Shown one piece after another: positions 10,585 to 21,468 of a stretch of 64,000 bases of DNA. Source of the DNA: Trichococcus pasteurii. GTDB taxonomy: Bacteria; Bacillota; Bacilli; Lactobacillales; Aerococcaceae. Positions within the stretch are counted from its first letter, which is position 1, and every line of letters begins with the position of its first letter. The notes below the pieces were generated by a model. It was not told the DNA's origin and ran no database searches. It saw only the letters and a list, made by a program, of their open reading frames with translations. A program made the translations under genes and the position numbers. The stretch lies in NCBI RefSeq assembly GCF_900112935.1, contig NZ_FONM01000003.1, positions 62,001 to 126,000 on the forward strand, in the 5' to 3' direction.

Positions 10585-13296
10585 ATGTCAGATTTTAATC
10601 AAAATGCCATAGCTTCTTTTAGTTTAAATGGTCATCAGTATGAATACTATAAATTAAAAAAATTAGAAAACAATGAAAAAATAAAAATTGCAAAAATGCC
10701 TTACTCGATTCGAGTTCTGCTTGAGTCGTTGTTACGTCAAGTGGGAGAAAGCGGCATCAAGGAAGAACATGTTGTCACTTTATCTAACTGGAGTGCAACT
10801 GAAACGAATGAAGGCGAAATACCTTTCAAACCATCCCGCGTTATTCTGCAGGATTTCACAGGGGTGCCGGCAGTCGTTGACTTGGCTTCCTTAAGAAAGA
10901 CGGTCCATGATTTAGGCGGAGATCCAGCACTCATCAATCCGGAAGTGCCTGTTGACTTGGTCATCGACCACTCCGTACAAGTCGATAACTTCGGATCCCC
11001 GCAAGCCTTGATCGCGAACATGAAGATGGAATTCCTGCGTAACCAGGAACGTTACCAGTTTTTGAGCTGGGCCCAAAAAGCCTTCGACAACTACCGCGCT
11101 GTACCGCCTGCTACTGGGATCGTCCACCAAGTCAACATTGAGTATTTGGCATCCGTCGTCACAGAAAAAGCGATTGATGAAAACAGAAGCTTAGTTTTCC
11201 CTGATACTTTGGTGGGAACGGATTCCCATACGACGATGGCAAATGCACTAGGCGTATTGGGCTGGGGAGTCGGCGGAATCGAAGCGGAAGCGAGCATGCT
11301 TGGCGAACCTTCCTTCTTCCCTGTTCCTGAAGTAGTGGGTGTACGCTTCATCAATTCATTGCAAGAAGCAGCGACAGCAACTGACTTGGCCTTAAAAGTC
11401 ACTCAGAAATTGCGTGAAATGAAAGTAGTCGGTAAATTTGTTGAATTCTTCGGTCCTGGGTTGACTTCCATGACTTTGGCGGACCGTGCGACAATCGCCA
11501 ACATGGCGCCTGAATATGGTGCAACTTGCGGATTCTTCCCAGTTGACGATGAAGTTATTAACTACTTGACGCTGACTGGCAGAGATGAAAAACACGTCGC
11601 GATCGTTGAGCAATACGTCAAAGCCAACGACCTTTACTACAGCGTTGAAGATCCTGAACCGGAATATACGACTGTTGTTGAAATCGATCTGAGCACAATC
11701 GAAGCGAATGTTGCAGGACCGAAACGTCCTCAAGATCTGGTGCCTGTATCAAAATTAAAAGAAGATTTCCAAAGATCCCTGGTTGCGCCAAAAGGCAATG
11801 CCGGATTTGGATTAGCCGAAGATGAAACAGAAAAAGAAGTTTCGCTGATCCTTGATGGAGAAGAAGTGAAGATGAAGACAGGCGACATTGCAATCGCGGC
11901 CATCACTAGCTGTACGAACACATCGAATCCATACGTAATGTTGAGTGCCGGATTATTGGCGAAACGAGCAGTGGAATTGGGACTGAACGTTCCGAAATAT
12001 GTCAAGACTTCGTTGGCACCCGGTTCAAAAGTAGTTACTGCTTATTTGGACAATGCCGGTTTGCTGCCTTATCTGGAAGAACTGGGCTTCAACACTGTCG
12101 GCTATGGCTGTACGACTTGTATCGGGAATTCAGGGCCGCTTTTGCCTGAAGTGGAAGAAGCAATCAAAAACAATGACTTATTGGTTTCAAGCGCACTGAG
12201 CGGAAACCGTAACTTTGAAGGGCGCATCCACGCATTAGTCAAAGCCAACTACTTGGCATCGCCGCCATTGGTAGTCGCTTATGCTTTGGCCGGTACAATG
12301 AACATCGATTTGAAAACCGAGCCGATCGGTAAAGGAAAAGACGGTCAACCCGTCTACTTAGCGGATCTGTGGCCGGAAAGACACGCTGTCGAAGCGATGA
12401 TCCGTGATTTTGTGACTCCGGAGATATTCAAAGAGGAGTATCTGCATGTATTTGACGACAATGCTGAATGGAACGCGATCGAAACGAATGACGATGCTCT
12501 TTACCAGTGGGAAGAGGGATCAACTTACATAGCGAATCCACCGTTCTTCAATAATTTATCGCCGGAACCAAAAGCTATCGAATCTTTGAAGGAATTGGCA
12601 GTATTGGGTAAATTCGGTGATTCGGTAACGACCGACCACATTTCACCGGCAGGAAGCATCGGCGTCAACACACCAGCCGGAGAATATCTGTCTTCTAAAG
12701 GCTTAGGTGTCCGTGATTTCAATTCATACGGCGCAAGACGCGGAAACCATGAAGTGATGATGCGCGGTACGTTGGCGAATATCCGAATCCGCAATCAACT
12801 TGTTCCTGCTAAAGAGGGTGGTGTAACAATCTTCTGGCCGACAGGCACAGAGATGAGCATCTATGATGCATCGGAAAAATACCGTGAAAACGGTACTGGA
12901 TTGATCATTCTTGCGGGGGATGACTATGGAATGGGCTCCTCGCGTGACTGGGCTGCCAAAGGTGTCAAACTACTTGGAGTCGAAGCGGTCATCGCCAAGA
13001 GCTATGAAAGAATCCACCGTTCGAATCTTGTGATGATGGGCGTGTTGCCTTTACAATACCAAGCAGGTCAAGATGCAGAAAGTCTAGGACTGGACGGATC
13101 GGAAAAGATCACAATCGATTTGAACGATAGTGTCGGCATCCATGCCGAAATTCCTGTGACGGCAGTCAAATCAGATGGTCAAGAAATCAAATTCACGACC
13201 ATTGCCCGTTTTGATTCTGAAGTAGATATGACTTATTACCGTAACGGAGGCATCCTGCCGATGGTGATCCGTAAAAAAATGGGGCTTGCTTATTAA
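10585..13296 (+). CDS. acnA: Aconitate hydratase (aconitase A)
   Basis: A 903-residue 4Fe-4S enzyme converting citrate to isocitrate. The three cluster cysteines are in SCTNTSNP and [14 protein letters not shown]. Other family blocks are [19 protein letters not shown] in the N-terminal part and [16 protein letters not shown] in the C-terminal swivelling domain. Length fits the AcnA/IRP-type enzyme. The start ATG 10585 follows GGGGG with seven bases between; the open frame extends upstream but without a ribosome site and across the promoter. It is the first gene of a three-gene operon with citZ (53 bases on) and icd. Confidence 0.95.
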   Translation: MSDFNQNAIASFSLNGHQYEYYKLKKLENNEKIKIAKMPYSIRVLLESLLRQVGESGIKEEHVVTLSNWSATETNEGEIPFKPSRVILQDFTGVPAVVDLASLRKTVHDLGGDPALINPEVPVDLVIDHSVQVDNFGSPQALIANMKMEFLRNQERYQFLSWAQKAFDNYRAVPPATGIVHQVNIEYLASVVTEKAIDENRSLVFPDTLVGTDSHTTMANALGVLGWGVGGIEAEASMLGEPSFFPVPEVVGVRFINSLQEAATATDLALKVTQKLREMKVVGKFVEFFGPGLTSMTLADRATIANMAPEYGATCGFFPVDDEVINYLTLTGRDEKHVAIVEQYVKANDLYYSVEDPEPEYTTVVEIDLSTIEANVAGPKRPQDLVPVSKLKEDFQRSLVAPKGNAGFGLAEDETEKEVSLILDGEEVKMKTGDIAIAAITSCTNTSNPYVMLSAGLLAKRAVELGLNVPKYVKTSLAPGSKVVTAYLDNAGLLPYLEELGFNTVGYGCTTCIGNSGPLLPEVEEAIKNNDLLVSSALSGNRNFEGRIHALVKANYLASPPLVVAYALAGTMNIDLKTEPIGKGKDGQPVYLADLWPERHAVEAMIRDFVTPEIFKEEYLHVFDDNAEWNAIETNDDALYQWEEGSTYIANPPFFNNLSPEPKAIESLKELAVLGKFGDSVTTDHISPAGSIGVNTPAGEYLSSKGLGVRDFNSYGARRGNHEVMMRGTLANIRIRNQLVPAKEGGVTIFWPTGTEMSIYDASEKYRENGTGLIILAGDDYGMGSSRDWAAKGVKLLGVEAVIAKSYERIHRSNLVMMGVLPLQYQAGQDAESLGLDGSEKITIDLNDSVGIHAEIPVTAVKSDGQEIKFTTIARFDSEVDMTYYRNGGILPMVIRKKMGLAY

Positions 13297-13349
13297 GCAG
13301 CAAGCCATCCAATTTGCTGAAGAGAGGTTTTTGAGAGGAGAGAAAAATC

Positions 13350-14498
13350 ATGGAAGTACATAAAGGATTAGCAGATGTTGTCGTATCAGAAACCTCCCTA
13401 AGCGCAATTGTTGAGGGACAATTATCCTTCTCAGGATATAATATCGACGAATTAGTGGAAAAAGATGCATCGTTTGAGGAAATCATCTTTTTGTTGTGGA
13501 ATTCAAGAATGCCTAGCCGGGAAGAATTTGCGCAGTTGCAGCACGATCTTCACACGCATATGGCCTTATCTGAAAGTGTCATTGCTTGCCTGAAAATACA
13601 GTGCCGCCAGAATCTGCACCCTATGAGTGTATTGCGCACGACAGTCTCACTATTGGGTGTGTTCGATCCGTACGCGGAAGAGATGGACGAGCGTTCTGTC
13701 TATATTCAAGCAATCTCGATACAAGCAAAAATTCCGACGATAGTAGCCGCATTCGCCCGATTACGCAAAGGTTTGGATCCGATCGCGCCACGCGAGGACC
13801 TTTCGTTCGGAGCCAATTTCCTGTACATGTTGACAGGTGAAGAGGCGAATCCGGATTTGGTCAGAGCGTATAATCATTGTTTGGTACTCCATGCCGATCA
13901 CGATCTTAACGCATCAACCTTTACTGCACGCGTTGCAGCCTCCACATTGACGGATGTCTATTCTTGTATCACGGGTGCCATCGGAGCTCTCAAGGGTCCT
14001 TTGCACGGCGGAGCAAATGAGCGCGTATTCGATATGCTCTCCGAAATCGCTGAATCGGACACCAGGGATGTTGCCGGCTACTTGAAAACAAAATTGGACA
14101 ATAAAGAAAAAATCATGGGATTCGGTCACCGTGTCTACAAAACGGAAGATCCCCGCAAGAAACACCTGAAACGCATGGCTAAGGAATTGACGCAGGAATT
14201 CGGAAAAGAAGATTTATATGATCTTTCCTGCGAAGTAGAGGACTATCTATTGAAGGAAAAAGGATTGATTCCGAATGTGGATTTCTACTCTGCTACTGTT
14301 TATCACTGCTTCGGGATAGAACACGACCTCTTCACGCTGTTGTTTTCGATGAGCCGTGTTTCCGGGTGGTTAGGGCATGTGTTTGAGCAAAAACGTGAAG
14401 CAACGTTGATCCGTCCGCGTTCAAAATATGTGGGACCCGTTAATCTGACTTACATCCCTTTGTCTGAAAAAGAAACTATTGGAGGTAATGCGCAATGA
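13350..14498 (+). CDS. citZ: Citrate synthase
   Basis: A 382-residue type-II-short (Gram-positive dimeric class) citrate synthase condensing acetyl-CoA and oxaloacetate. The catalytic signature is split over [23 protein letters not shown] (active-site His) and [13 protein letters not shown]; the catalytic Asp lies in the C-terminal part, in a segment around [12 protein letters not shown]. Ribosome site GAGAGGAGAG precedes the ATG. The end overlaps the icd start by four bases, so the two are translationally coupled. Some relatives act as methylcitrate synthases, but linkage to acnA and icd argues for citrate. Confidence 0.93.
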   Translation: MEVHKGLADVVVSETSLSAIVEGQLSFSGYNIDELVEKDASFEEIIFLLWNSRMPSREEFAQLQHDLHTHMALSESVIACLKIQCRQNLHPMSVLRTTVSLLGVFDPYAEEMDERSVYIQAISIQAKIPTIVAAFARLRKGLDPIAPREDLSFGANFLYMLTGEEANPDLVRAYNHCLVLHADHDLNASTFTARVAASTLTDVYSCITGAIGALKGPLHGGANERVFDMLSEIAESDTRDVAGYLKTKLDNKEKIMGFGHRVYKTEDPRKKHLKRMAKELTQEFGKEDLYDLSCEVEDYLLKEKGLIPNVDFYSATVYHCFGIEHDLFTLLFSMSRVSGWLGHVFEQKREATLIRPRSKYVGPVNLTYIPLSEKETIGGNAQ

Positions 14499-15769
14499 CA
14501 CTTGGCGAAAAAATTGTTATGAATGAAACAGGTTTGCATACACCTGATTTTCCGATCATCCCTTTCATCGAAGGGGATGGCATCGGTCCGGAAATTTGGC
14601 AAGCATCCAAAAAAGTATTCGAAGCCGCAGTTGAGAAAGCCTACGGCGATTCCCGTAAAGTAGTCTGGAAAGAAGTGCTTGCAGGAGGAAAAGCTTTTGA
14701 TTTGACCGGTTCTTGGTTGCCTGATGAGACCATGGATGTCATCCGTGAACATTTGGTGGCCATCAAAGGACCGCTGACGACACCGATCGGCGGAGGGATC
14801 CGTTCCTTGAATGTCGCTTTGCGCCAGACATTGGACCTTTTCGTTTGCCTGCGTCCTGTCCGTTATTTCGAAGGCGTTCCGACACCATTGAAAGAACCTG
14901 AAAAAACCGATATGGTCATCTTCCGGGAAAATACCGAAGATTGCTATGCCGGAATCGAATTCGAAGCGCAAAGTGAAGAAGCGAAACGAATCATCGAGAT
15001 TCTGCAGACCCAATTCGGCGTGGACAAAATCCGCTTCCCTGAGACATCGGCAATCGGCGTCAAGCCGGTTTCGATCGAAGGGTCGGAACGCTTGATCCGC
15101 AGCGCTATCCAATATGCATTGGAAAATGGTCGCACTTCCGTGACGTTGGTCCACAAAGGCAACATCATGAAATTCACGGAGGGCGGTTTCAAGAAGTGGG
15201 GCTATGCCTTAGCGGAACGCGAATTTGGCGATAAAGTCTTCACTTGGTCCCAATACGATGCCGTAAAAGCTGCGGACGGCAGAGCGGCAGCGGATAAAGC
15301 TTATGAAGATGCTGTTGCGGCAGGCAAGTTGATCATCAAAGACCGGATCGCGGACATCTTCCTGCAGGAGATTTTGATGAACCCTGAGAACTATGATGTC
15401 ATCGCGACCTTGAACCTGAACGGTGACTACATTTCCGATGCGTTAGCTGCTCAAGTGGGCGGAATCGGGATTGCGCCAGGAGCGAACATCAACCAGAACA
15501 CAGGTCATGCCATTTTTGAAGCAACACACGGTACTGCACCGGAATATGCCGGTTTGGATGAATTGAACCCGTCATCGGTGTTGTTGTCAGGCGCTATGTT
15601 GTTCGATTACATCGGTTGGAATGAAGTCAGCGACTTGATCACCCGTGGAATCGAGAAGACGATCGCGAACAAAACGGTCACACGCGATTTCTATTATCTG
15701 ATGAAGGATGAAGCTGCCCAAAAAGTCAGCTGCTCTGGATTCGCGGAACTGGTCATCGAAAACATGTAG
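14495..15769 (+). CDS. icd: Isocitrate dehydrogenase, NADP type
   Basis: A 424-residue enzyme that oxidises isocitrate to 2-oxoglutarate and CO2. The isocitrate-binding segment [13 protein letters not shown] contains the serine equivalent to the phosphorylated Ser113 of the Escherichia coli enzyme. Further motifs are [27 protein letters not shown] and the metal/cofactor segment [18 protein letters not shown], followed by an NADP-type HGTAPEYAG. The start overlaps citZ (ATGA) and follows GGAGG. No downstream TCA gene follows; the operon ends at a terminator (15781-15822), consistent with a pathway that stops at 2-oxoglutarate. Confidence 0.95.
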   Translation: MTLGEKIVMNETGLHTPDFPIIPFIEGDGIGPEIWQASKKVFEAAVEKAYGDSRKVVWKEVLAGGKAFDLTGSWLPDETMDVIREHLVAIKGPLTTPIGGGIRSLNVALRQTLDLFVCLRPVRYFEGVPTPLKEPEKTDMVIFRENTEDCYAGIEFEAQSEEAKRIIEILQTQFGVDKIRFPETSAIGVKPVSIEGSERLIRSAIQYALENGRTSVTLVHKGNIMKFTEGGFKKWGYALAEREFGDKVFTWSQYDAVKAADGRAAADKAYEDAVAAGKLIIKDRIADIFLQEILMNPENYDVIATLNLNGDYISDALAAQVGGIGIAPGANINQNTGHAIFEATHGTAPEYAGLDELNPSSVLLSGAMLFDYIGWNEVSDLITRGIEKTIANKTVTRDFYYLMKDEAAQKVSCSGFAELVIENM

Positions 15770-15780
15770 GAACCAATCAA

Positions 15781-15822
15781 AAAAAGCAGAGGCATAATCA
15801 TTCGGGATTATGTCTCTTTTTG
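15781..15822 (+). terminator. acnA-citZ-icd terminator
   Basis: AAAAAGCAGAGGCATAATC pairs with GATTATGTCTCTTTTT around a short loop and ends in T. Confidence 0.88.
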
Positions 15823-16140
15823 CGGAATTACCCATAATGGAGATCGGGCCCATGAATCCAAGCGGGCCATGGCAGTTGTGGCAGAGGGGCAGCCGAAAGA
15901 AAAAGTTTTTTAAGAAAGCCGTTACATTGAACTTTTTTCTTTCCAAATGGTTCTGGAGGTGATAGACTGGACAAGTTGATAGTTGTCTTCATGAGTTTTC
16001 AGCGGGTTTTCACCTATTCCGCAAACGAAAGCTGATGGGAAGTTCAAATTCAGAATTGTGATCGACTATATAATGGCAGTAGCAGTTGGCATATCAAACA
16101 GCAGTGAAAAACAAGTAAACATTTTGGAGGAAAACAACAA
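15823..16140 (+). other. Gap between icd and typA
   Basis: No supported gene. It contains a 13-bp inverted repeat, GAAAGAAAAAGTT (15895-15907) with AACTTTTTTCTTTC (15930-15943), and a TATAAT (16069-16074) that is probably the typA -10 box although no clear -35 box precedes it. A 41-codon open frame (15837-15962) is present but has no ribosome site. Confidence 0.4.
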
Positions 16141-17979
16141 ATGGAATTTAGAAAAGATATTCGTAATGTTGCAATCATCGCCCACGTTGACCATGGTAAA
16201 ACAACATTAGTAGATGAATTGTTGAAACAATCGGATACATTGAATGCTAGAACCGAGCTTATGGAACGCGCAATGGACTCCAACGATCTTGAAAAAGAAC
16301 GCGGAATCACAATCTTGGCGAAAAATACAGCCGTACAATACAAAGGCACGCGCATCAACATCATGGATACACCAGGGCACGCGGACTTCGGTGGAGAAGT
16401 AGAACGTATCATGCGTATGGTTGATGGTGTAGTGCTTGTTGTCGATGCTTACGAAGGTACGATGCCGCAAACGCGTTTCGTATTGAAAAAAGCTTTGGAG
16501 CAAAAACTGATCCCTATCGTCGTAGTAAACAAAATCGACAAACCGACTGCCAGACCGGCTGAAGTTGTGGATGAAGTCCTGGAATTATTCATCGAATTGG
16601 GCGCTGATGACGAACAATTGGAATTCCCGGTTGTCTATGCCTCTGCAATGCATGGTACTTCAAGCATGTCAGATGATCCAACTGAACAAGAAGACACAAT
16701 GGATAACGTTTTTGATGCTATCATCGAACACATCCCGGCTCCAATCGACAACTCTGCTGAACCATTACAATTCCAAGTAGCTTTACTTGACTACAGTGAC
16801 TTTGTTGGCCGTATCGGTATCGGACGCGTATTCCGTGGCACAATCAAAGTTGGGGACCAAGTATCCTTACTTAAATTGGACGGCACATTCAAGAACTTCC
16901 GTGTATCAAAACTGTTCGGCTACTTTGGTTTGGACCGCATCGAAATCGAAGAAGCAAAAGCGGGCGATTTGATTGCCATTTCCGGTATGGAAGATATCTT
17001 CGTTGGTGAAACAGTGACTCCTGTTGATCATCGTGAAGCTTTGCCGGTTCTGCACATCGACGAGCCTACATTGCAAATGACTTTCCTTACAAACAACTCT
17101 CCTTTCGCAGGCCGTGAAGGTAAATGGGTCACTTCCCGTAAAATCGAAGAGCGTTTGATGAAACAATTGCACACTGACGTATCATTGCGTGTTGATCCTA
17201 CCGACTCTCCTGATGCTTGGATCGTTTCCGGACGTGGCGAATTGCATTTGTCCATCCTGATCGAAAACATGCGTCGTGAAGGCTACGAATTACAAGTATC
17301 CCGTCCAGAAGTTATCATCAGAGAAGTTGATGGCGTAAGATGCGAGCCGTTTGAACGTGTTCAGATCGACACCCCTGAAGAATACATGGGTTCCGTAATC
17401 GAAACAATCAGCCAACGCAAAGCTGAAATGCAGGATATGCAAAACAGCGGTAACGGCCAAGTCCGTATCATCTTCCTTGTTCCGTCACGTGGATTGATCG
17501 GTTACTCTACTGAATTCTTATCCATCACTCGCGGATATGGTATCATGGCGCATACGTTTGAAGCGTACTTACCAGAGTTGCCAGGAAAAATCGGCGGACG
17601 CAGCAAAGGCGCGCTTGTATCAACTGAAACAGGCAAAACAACAACCTACGGCATCATGGGCGTAGAGGATCGTGGAACGATCTTCATCGAACCTGGTGTG
17701 GATATCTACGAAGGTATGATTGTCGGCGAAAACGCCCGCGACAACGATATCGCTGTTAACATAACAAGAGCGAAACAAATGACAAATATCCGTTCTGCAA
17801 ACAAAGATTCCACTAACGTGATCAAACGTCCGCGCACATTGACGCTGGAAGAATCGCTTGAATTCATGGGAGAAGATGAATATTGCGAAGTGACACCTGA
17901 AAGTGTACGTCTGCGTAAACAAATCTTAGACAAAAATGAACGCGAAAAAGCTGCTAAACGCAAGAAAAAAGCAGAATAA
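16141..17979 (+). CDS. typA: Translational GTPase TypA/BipA
   Basis: A 612-residue ribosome-associated GTPase related to EF-G, involved in ribosome assembly and stress or cold adaptation. GTPase motifs are AHVDHGKTTLVDELL (G1), RGITILAK (G2), DTPGHADFGGEVERI (G3) and NKIDKPTARP (G4). An EF-Tu-like domain 2, EF-G-like domains III and V and the BipA-specific C-terminal domain follow; the end is a lysine-rich tail. The start follows TTGGAGGAAAACAACAA. It is monocistronic, with a hairpin terminator at 17996-18037. Confidence 0.96.
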   Translation: MEFRKDIRNVAIIAHVDHGKTTLVDELLKQSDTLNARTELMERAMDSNDLEKERGITILAKNTAVQYKGTRINIMDTPGHADFGGEVERIMRMVDGVVLVVDAYEGTMPQTRFVLKKALEQKLIPIVVVNKIDKPTARPAEVVDEVLELFIELGADDEQLEFPVVYASAMHGTSSMSDDPTEQEDTMDNVFDAIIEHIPAPIDNSAEPLQFQVALLDYSDFVGRIGIGRVFRGTIKVGDQVSLLKLDGTFKNFRVSKLFGYFGLDRIEIEEAKAGDLIAISGMEDIFVGETVTPVDHREALPVLHIDEPTLQMTFLTNNSPFAGREGKWVTSRKIEERLMKQLHTDVSLRVDPTDSPDAWIVSGRGELHLSILIENMRREGYELQVSRPEVIIREVDGVRCEPFERVQIDTPEEYMGSVIETISQRKAEMQDMQNSGNGQVRIIFLVPSRGLIGYSTEFLSITRGYGIMAHTFEAYLPELPGKIGGRSKGALVSTETGKTTTYGIMGVEDRGTIFIEPGVDIYEGMIVGENARDNDIAVNITRAKQMTNIRSANKDSTNVIKRPRTLTLEESLEFMGEDEYCEVTPESVRLRKQILDKNEREKAAKRKKKAE

Positions 17980-17995
17980 TCCGACAGTAAGTTCT

Positions 17996-18037
17996 GGAAA
18001 AGGGTCCTTGGCAACCATTGCCTCGGGCCTTTTTCTC
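17996..18037 (+). terminator. typA terminator
   Basis: GGAAAAGGGTCCTTGGCA pairs with TTGCCTCGGGCCTTTTTC with minor bulges, followed by T-rich sequence. Confidence 0.8.
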
Positions 18038-18235
18038 TTCAATCCGCCAGAAAAACCCGGCCTCAAGGGATGATAGGGGCATGCCCGATAAGCAGGCTGG
18101 CGATGAATGGCTGTAGGCGTCAGCCTATTTGTTTGGTATAATAAGCCAGAAAGACCATACAATTTTTGTATCAACCGCATGGACTGCGGGGTAGTTCAAG
18201 ATATAAGGAATTAACTTTTGAGGGGAGGAATTAAA

Positions 18236-18535
18236 ATGGATAGCATCAACAAAACAACTGCTTTGGAAATCTTGATGCAGGATGCTGAAAAGATCTACAA
18301 ATTAATCAATAGCCAAAAAGAACACCTCTGCTTTGCGAACTGTCCAGCCTTCGAGGATGTGGTGGATACGCAAATGTACGGATTCTCCCGTGAAGTCGAT
18401 TATGCCGTGAAATTGGGAATCATCTCGAAAGAAGAGGGGCACAAGATTTTGAGTGATTTGGAGGCTTCTTTGAACGCCATGTACACGAACTATTTTGATC
18501 AATCGAAAAACGATTCCGCCGACAAAGGGGTTTAG
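18236..18535 (+). CDS. ylaN: UPF0358 family protein YlaN
   Basis: A 99-residue helical protein of the YlaN family. In Bacillus and Staphylococcus, YlaN is an iron-binding partner of the Fur regulator that becomes important when iron is limiting. The family-typical CPAFEDVVDTQMYGFSREVDYAVKLG is visible in the middle, with its Cys and His-bearing preceding segment. The start at ATG 18236 follows AGGGGAGGAA; an in-frame ATG 18 bases earlier overlaps this site. A TATAAT at 18137-18142 may be its -10 box. It lies eight bases before ftsW, the same order as in Bacillus. Confidence 0.88.
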   Translation: MDSINKTTALEILMQDAEKIYKLINSQKEHLCFANCPAFEDVVDTQMYGFSREVDYAVKLGIISKEEGHKILSDLEASLNAMYTNYFDQSKNDSADKGV

Positions 18536-18543
18536 TTGTCTAC

Positions 18544-19713
18544 ATGATTAAAAACGCAATCAAGAAAAAATTCTCCTATATGGATTGGCGCCTGCTGATC
18601 CCATACATCATCCTGTCTGGTTTCGGGATACTGATGGTCTACAGTTCCAGCAGCTATCGTGCCATGACGGATTACAACAATTCGGAACATTTCTTTTACC
18701 GGCAAATTTTATTCGCTGTCCTGGGGCTGTTCGGTGCGCTATTCGTTTCATTTCTCTCGAAGCGTCTGTTCAAAAACGACAAGCTGCTGCATTACGGACT
18801 GATTGTTCTTTTCGGCATTTTGGCTTATCTGCTGCTTTGGCCGGGCACCGCAACGAAGGGGGCACGCGGTTGGATCTATATTGGATCTTTTGGGTTCCAA
18901 CCCGCGGAGTTCATGAAGTTGAATCTGATTCTGTACTTGTCCTGGTTCATTTCCCGCCACCAGAACCACATTAATGATAATTTTTATGAAATGATGAAGA
19001 AACCTCTCGCGATTACGGCTGCCGCAATCCTGATGGTCTTCCTGCAACCCGATCTTGGCGGTGCCGCCATCATTGCTTTCATCTGTCTCGTGTTGTTCCT
19101 TCACAGCGGCATCAAAGTCAAGTATGGGGTAATGACTTTTGGGGCTATCGGAGCGATATACGGATTGATCATCGTCGTGGTGAAAGCATTCGGAAGCAGC
19201 ATCCCTTTCTTCCAGTCCTATCAGATGGAAAGGATCACATCATTCATCGATCCTTTTGCCGACATACAGGATTCCGGGTACCAAGTGGTGAATTCGTACT
19301 ACGCATTGAGCAGGGGTGGCCTTTTCGGTGTCGGCATCGGTGAAAGCATCCAGAAGTCCGGCTATCTGCCGGAACCCCACACCGATTTCATCTTGTCCAT
19401 CGTTGGGGAAGAGTTGGGCCTGATGGGCGTCGCATTCGTTTTGGTGCTGTTTTTCTATATGGTTTACCGCATTTTTAAGAATGCAATCAAAATCAAAGAT
19501 CCGTTTGCCCAACTGGTCTGCATCGGAATCGGCACTATGTTCCTGGTACAGGGAGTCATCAATGTCGGTGGCGCGACCGGCCTGATGCCATTGACCGGAG
19601 TCACTTTTCCGTTCGTCAGCTACGGAGGATCCAGCCTGTTGGTATCGGCCGTTTCAATCGGACTGGTCAACAATATGTACATCAACGATCAGATTTCCAA
19701 ACAACCAAAATAA
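18544..19713 (+). CDS. ftsW: SEDS-family peptidoglycan glycosyltransferase FtsW
   Basis: A 389-residue polytopic membrane protein with about ten hydrophobic segments. SEDS proteins polymerise lipid II together with a class B PBP; FtsW acts in division and RodA in elongation. Family blocks seen are PYIILSGFGILMVYSSSS at the start, QPAEFMKL, LQPDLGGA, the loop with GLFGVGIGES and the C-terminal TFPFVSYGGSSLL. I call FtsW rather than RodA because ylaN-ftsW is the conserved Firmicutes arrangement, but the sequence alone does not exclude RodA. The ribosome site (AAAGGGG) is rather far from the ATG. Ends at a terminator 19719-19748. Confidence 0.88.
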   Translation: MIKNAIKKKFSYMDWRLLIPYIILSGFGILMVYSSSSYRAMTDYNNSEHFFYRQILFAVLGLFGALFVSFLSKRLFKNDKLLHYGLIVLFGILAYLLLWPGTATKGARGWIYIGSFGFQPAEFMKLNLILYLSWFISRHQNHINDNFYEMMKKPLAITAAAILMVFLQPDLGGAAIIAFICLVLFLHSGIKVKYGVMTFGAIGAIYGLIIVVVKAFGSSIPFFQSYQMERITSFIDPFADIQDSGYQVVNSYYALSRGGLFGVGIGESIQKSGYLPEPHTDFILSIVGEELGLMGVAFVLVLFFYMVYRIFKNAIKIKDPFAQLVCIGIGTMFLVQGVINVGGATGLMPLTGVTFPFVSYGGSSLLVSAVSIGLVNNMYINDQISKQPK

Positions 19714-19718
19714 ATGAG

Positions 19719-19748
19719 AAAAAAGAGCCGGGTTTCTGGCTCTTTTTT
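19719..19748 (+). terminator. ylaN-ftsW terminator
   Basis: AAAAAAGAGCC and GGCTCTTTTTT, perfect 11-bp stem with an eight-base loop. Confidence 0.92.
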
Positions 19749-19809
19749 GAATGGATGCTTCGATTCTTCACCCAGCGGTTGCCTCAGTGCATAAGCCGCC
19801 GGAAAGCTA

Positions 19810-19837
19810 TTCGCATCGAGCCAAAATAGGGTATAAT
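19810..19837 (+). promoter_or_regulatory. Candidate promoter of the ylbC-like gene
   Basis: A perfect TATAAT (19832-19837) with a weak TTCGCA 16 bases upstream. Confidence 0.4.
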
Positions 19838-19898
19838 AGTATTTATCGTGGTATCCTTTGCCATATTGAACGATCAGAAGTCACAAGGAGGGATCGGC

Positions 19899-20942
19899 GT
19901 GAAATTTTCCATCAAAGTAGTGTCATTGTTCATTTTGTTCATTTTCATAGCTTATGCACTCCCTCTCTATGTGGACAATGGAGAACGAACCGCGCCGCCT
20001 TCAAGCATCGCGAGGAACGAGCAAGCGTCCATTGATGAAAATGAAGGGTATCCTTTGCCGGTGACCGGCTATGAATCCTACATCGGTCAGCCTATTGAAG
20101 CCTACACAGCCAAGCATGGGGAACCGATTCGCGTCGGTAAAGCCTACGGAGACAGTGAATGGTGGGTATTCGGGACAAATGCCGCGGACTACATCCAAAT
20201 AGGCGTCAAGGAGGATATCATCCGCTCCCTCTATGTTTTGGGAAACAAAATAGAAACAGGCATGTACACAATCGGCATGACGCAGGAGAATGTACTCGAT
20301 GAGGGTTACCTGGCGCGGGATTTTCAACTGACTGTCGGCGATACGCCGTATGAGTTGGTTCTATCGAAGAAACAAAAAGAACGGACGCCGTTGATTCAGT
20401 TCGAGAATGACAGCTTTGTGATTTTGCTGTTTGATGATGTGACGAAAACGGTTTATGGGATGTATTTCCTTTCGAATGAGGCGTTGCTGGATTTGGAATA
20501 TTATTCCGTCGTCTCAGATGAAGACTATGAAAGCGAGCGTGACGACTGGGAACGAAGCGTTGCCGCAGATGAAGAAAATGCCCAACAAATCAAAAGCATA
20601 TTGGGCGTACTGCGGGAACGCAGGGGCTTGGCGATGTTCCAGGAATCCGAAGAGTTGATCATGGCTGCGGGCGACCTTATGCCGAGTGAAGCAGCAATCA
20701 ATGATTTTACGGCAGCATTCACTTTATCGGATCAACGCATCGAGAAAAAATTAGCGGAGGTTGCCCCCGATACGAGAACGGCCTTTGTTTTTGATGATGA
20801 GTGCTATAGTGTCCCTTCGCTCTTCCTGAAGCTGCTGCAAGAAGATAACGTCATTTTTGATGATTATCTGACGCGTTACGCCGTTACCGCCAATGAACAT
20901 TACCAATTGATCCTTTTGAGCGAGCAGCCTATAGGTCCATAA
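19899..20942 (+). CDS. Membrane-anchored CAP-associated domain protein (YlbC-like)
   Basis: A 347-residue protein with an N-terminal hydrophobic anchor or signal (about residues 4-25). Next comes a CAP-associated N-terminal domain, about residues 58-195, with GYESYIGQPIEAYTAKHGEP and paired repeats around G-M-x-x-x-x-V. A C-terminal region occupies the place of the SCP/CAP domain of Bacillus YlbC. That region lacks the usual CAP residues: no N-x-x-R-x-x-x-G start with following His, and no SH. It is probably a degenerate, structural CAP domain. The start GTG 19899 follows AAGGAGG by seven bases. Position just before ylbF-ylbG-rsmD-coaD supports the assignment. Function unknown. Confidence 0.72.
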   Translation: MKFSIKVVSLFILFIFIAYALPLYVDNGERTAPPSSIARNEQASIDENEGYPLPVTGYESYIGQPIEAYTAKHGEPIRVGKAYGDSEWWVFGTNAADYIQIGVKEDIIRSLYVLGNKIETGMYTIGMTQENVLDEGYLARDFQLTVGDTPYELVLSKKQKERTPLIQFENDSFVILLFDDVTKTVYGMYFLSNEALLDLEYYSVVSDEDYESERDDWERSVAADEENAQQIKSILGVLRERRGLAMFQESEELIMAAGDLMPSEAAINDFTAAFTLSDQRIEKKLAEVAPDTRTAFVFDDECYSVPSLFLKLLQEDNVIFDDYLTRYAVTANEHYQLILLSEQPIGP

Positions 20943-20949
20943 AAAACGG

Positions 20950-20978
20950 TTGAGTCGCCCGTCGTTTCAAGCTATACT
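20950..20978 (+). promoter_or_regulatory. Promoter of ylbF-ylbG-rsmD-coaD
   Basis: TTGAGT (20950-20955), 17 bases, TATACT (20973-20978). Confidence 0.6.
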
Positions 20979-21020
20979 AAAAAGTAGACATCATCAACAC
21001 ACACGAGGCAGGGGAATAAG

Positions 21021-21464
21021 ATGATCATCAATGAAGCGTACTTTGCGTTGGAAGACCAAACATTCCGGCTTGTGGAAGCAATCTGCGGCGGAGACACCAT
21101 GTCATCTTATAAGGAAGCAAAGCGTCTTCTGTCACAAAATAAAGAGGCTGACGCCAAGATAAGAGCATTCCATGATGCGAAAGAGGCGTACGAACGGGTC
21201 GAAGCCTATCCTGACTTTGCACCGGATTACGCAGAAATCAAACAACGCGTTTACCAGGCGAAGCGGATCATGGACTTGGATGAATCCGTCTATCGCTTTC
21301 GGACAGCGGAACGTGAATTACAAGTGCTTTTGGACAAGGTTTCCGAGCGATTGGCACATGCCATTTCACCGAATATATTGGTTTCGGCAGGGGACCCATT
21401 TTTTCAATCAGGGGATTCAAACATGCCTGCAGCTTGTCAGATACATATTTCCAGTAGGGGGTAA
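21021..21464 (+). CDS. ylbF: YlbF-family regulator (Y-complex subunit)
   Basis: A 147-residue mostly helical protein of the YlbF/YmcA (Com_YlbF) family. In Bacillus, YlbF with YmcA and YaaT forms a complex that steers RNase Y cleavage and so affects competence, sporulation and biofilm formation. The central family helix pattern appears as EADAKIRAFHDAKEAYERVE and YAEIKQRVYQAKRIMDLDE. The last 25 residues are not conserved-looking. The ribosome site is AGGCAGGGGAA. It is followed after four bases by ylbG, as in Bacillus. Confidence 0.85.
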   Translation: MIINEAYFALEDQTFRLVEAICGGDTMSSYKEAKRLLSQNKEADAKIRAFHDAKEAYERVEAYPDFAPDYAEIKQRVYQAKRIMDLDESVYRFRTAERELQVLLDKVSERLAHAISPNILVSAGDPFFQSGDSNMPAACQIHISSRG

Positions 21465-21468
21465 ACAT

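Noticed and set aside
14450-15154. 234-codon minus-strand frame across citZ and icd
   Set aside because: Antisense shadow of two conserved genes; Cys/His-rich random-looking product with no plausible ribosome site.
15837-15962. 41-codon frame rich in Trp, Lys and Phe between icd and typA
   Set aside because: No ribosome site precedes it, and it contains an inverted repeat that explains part of its composition.
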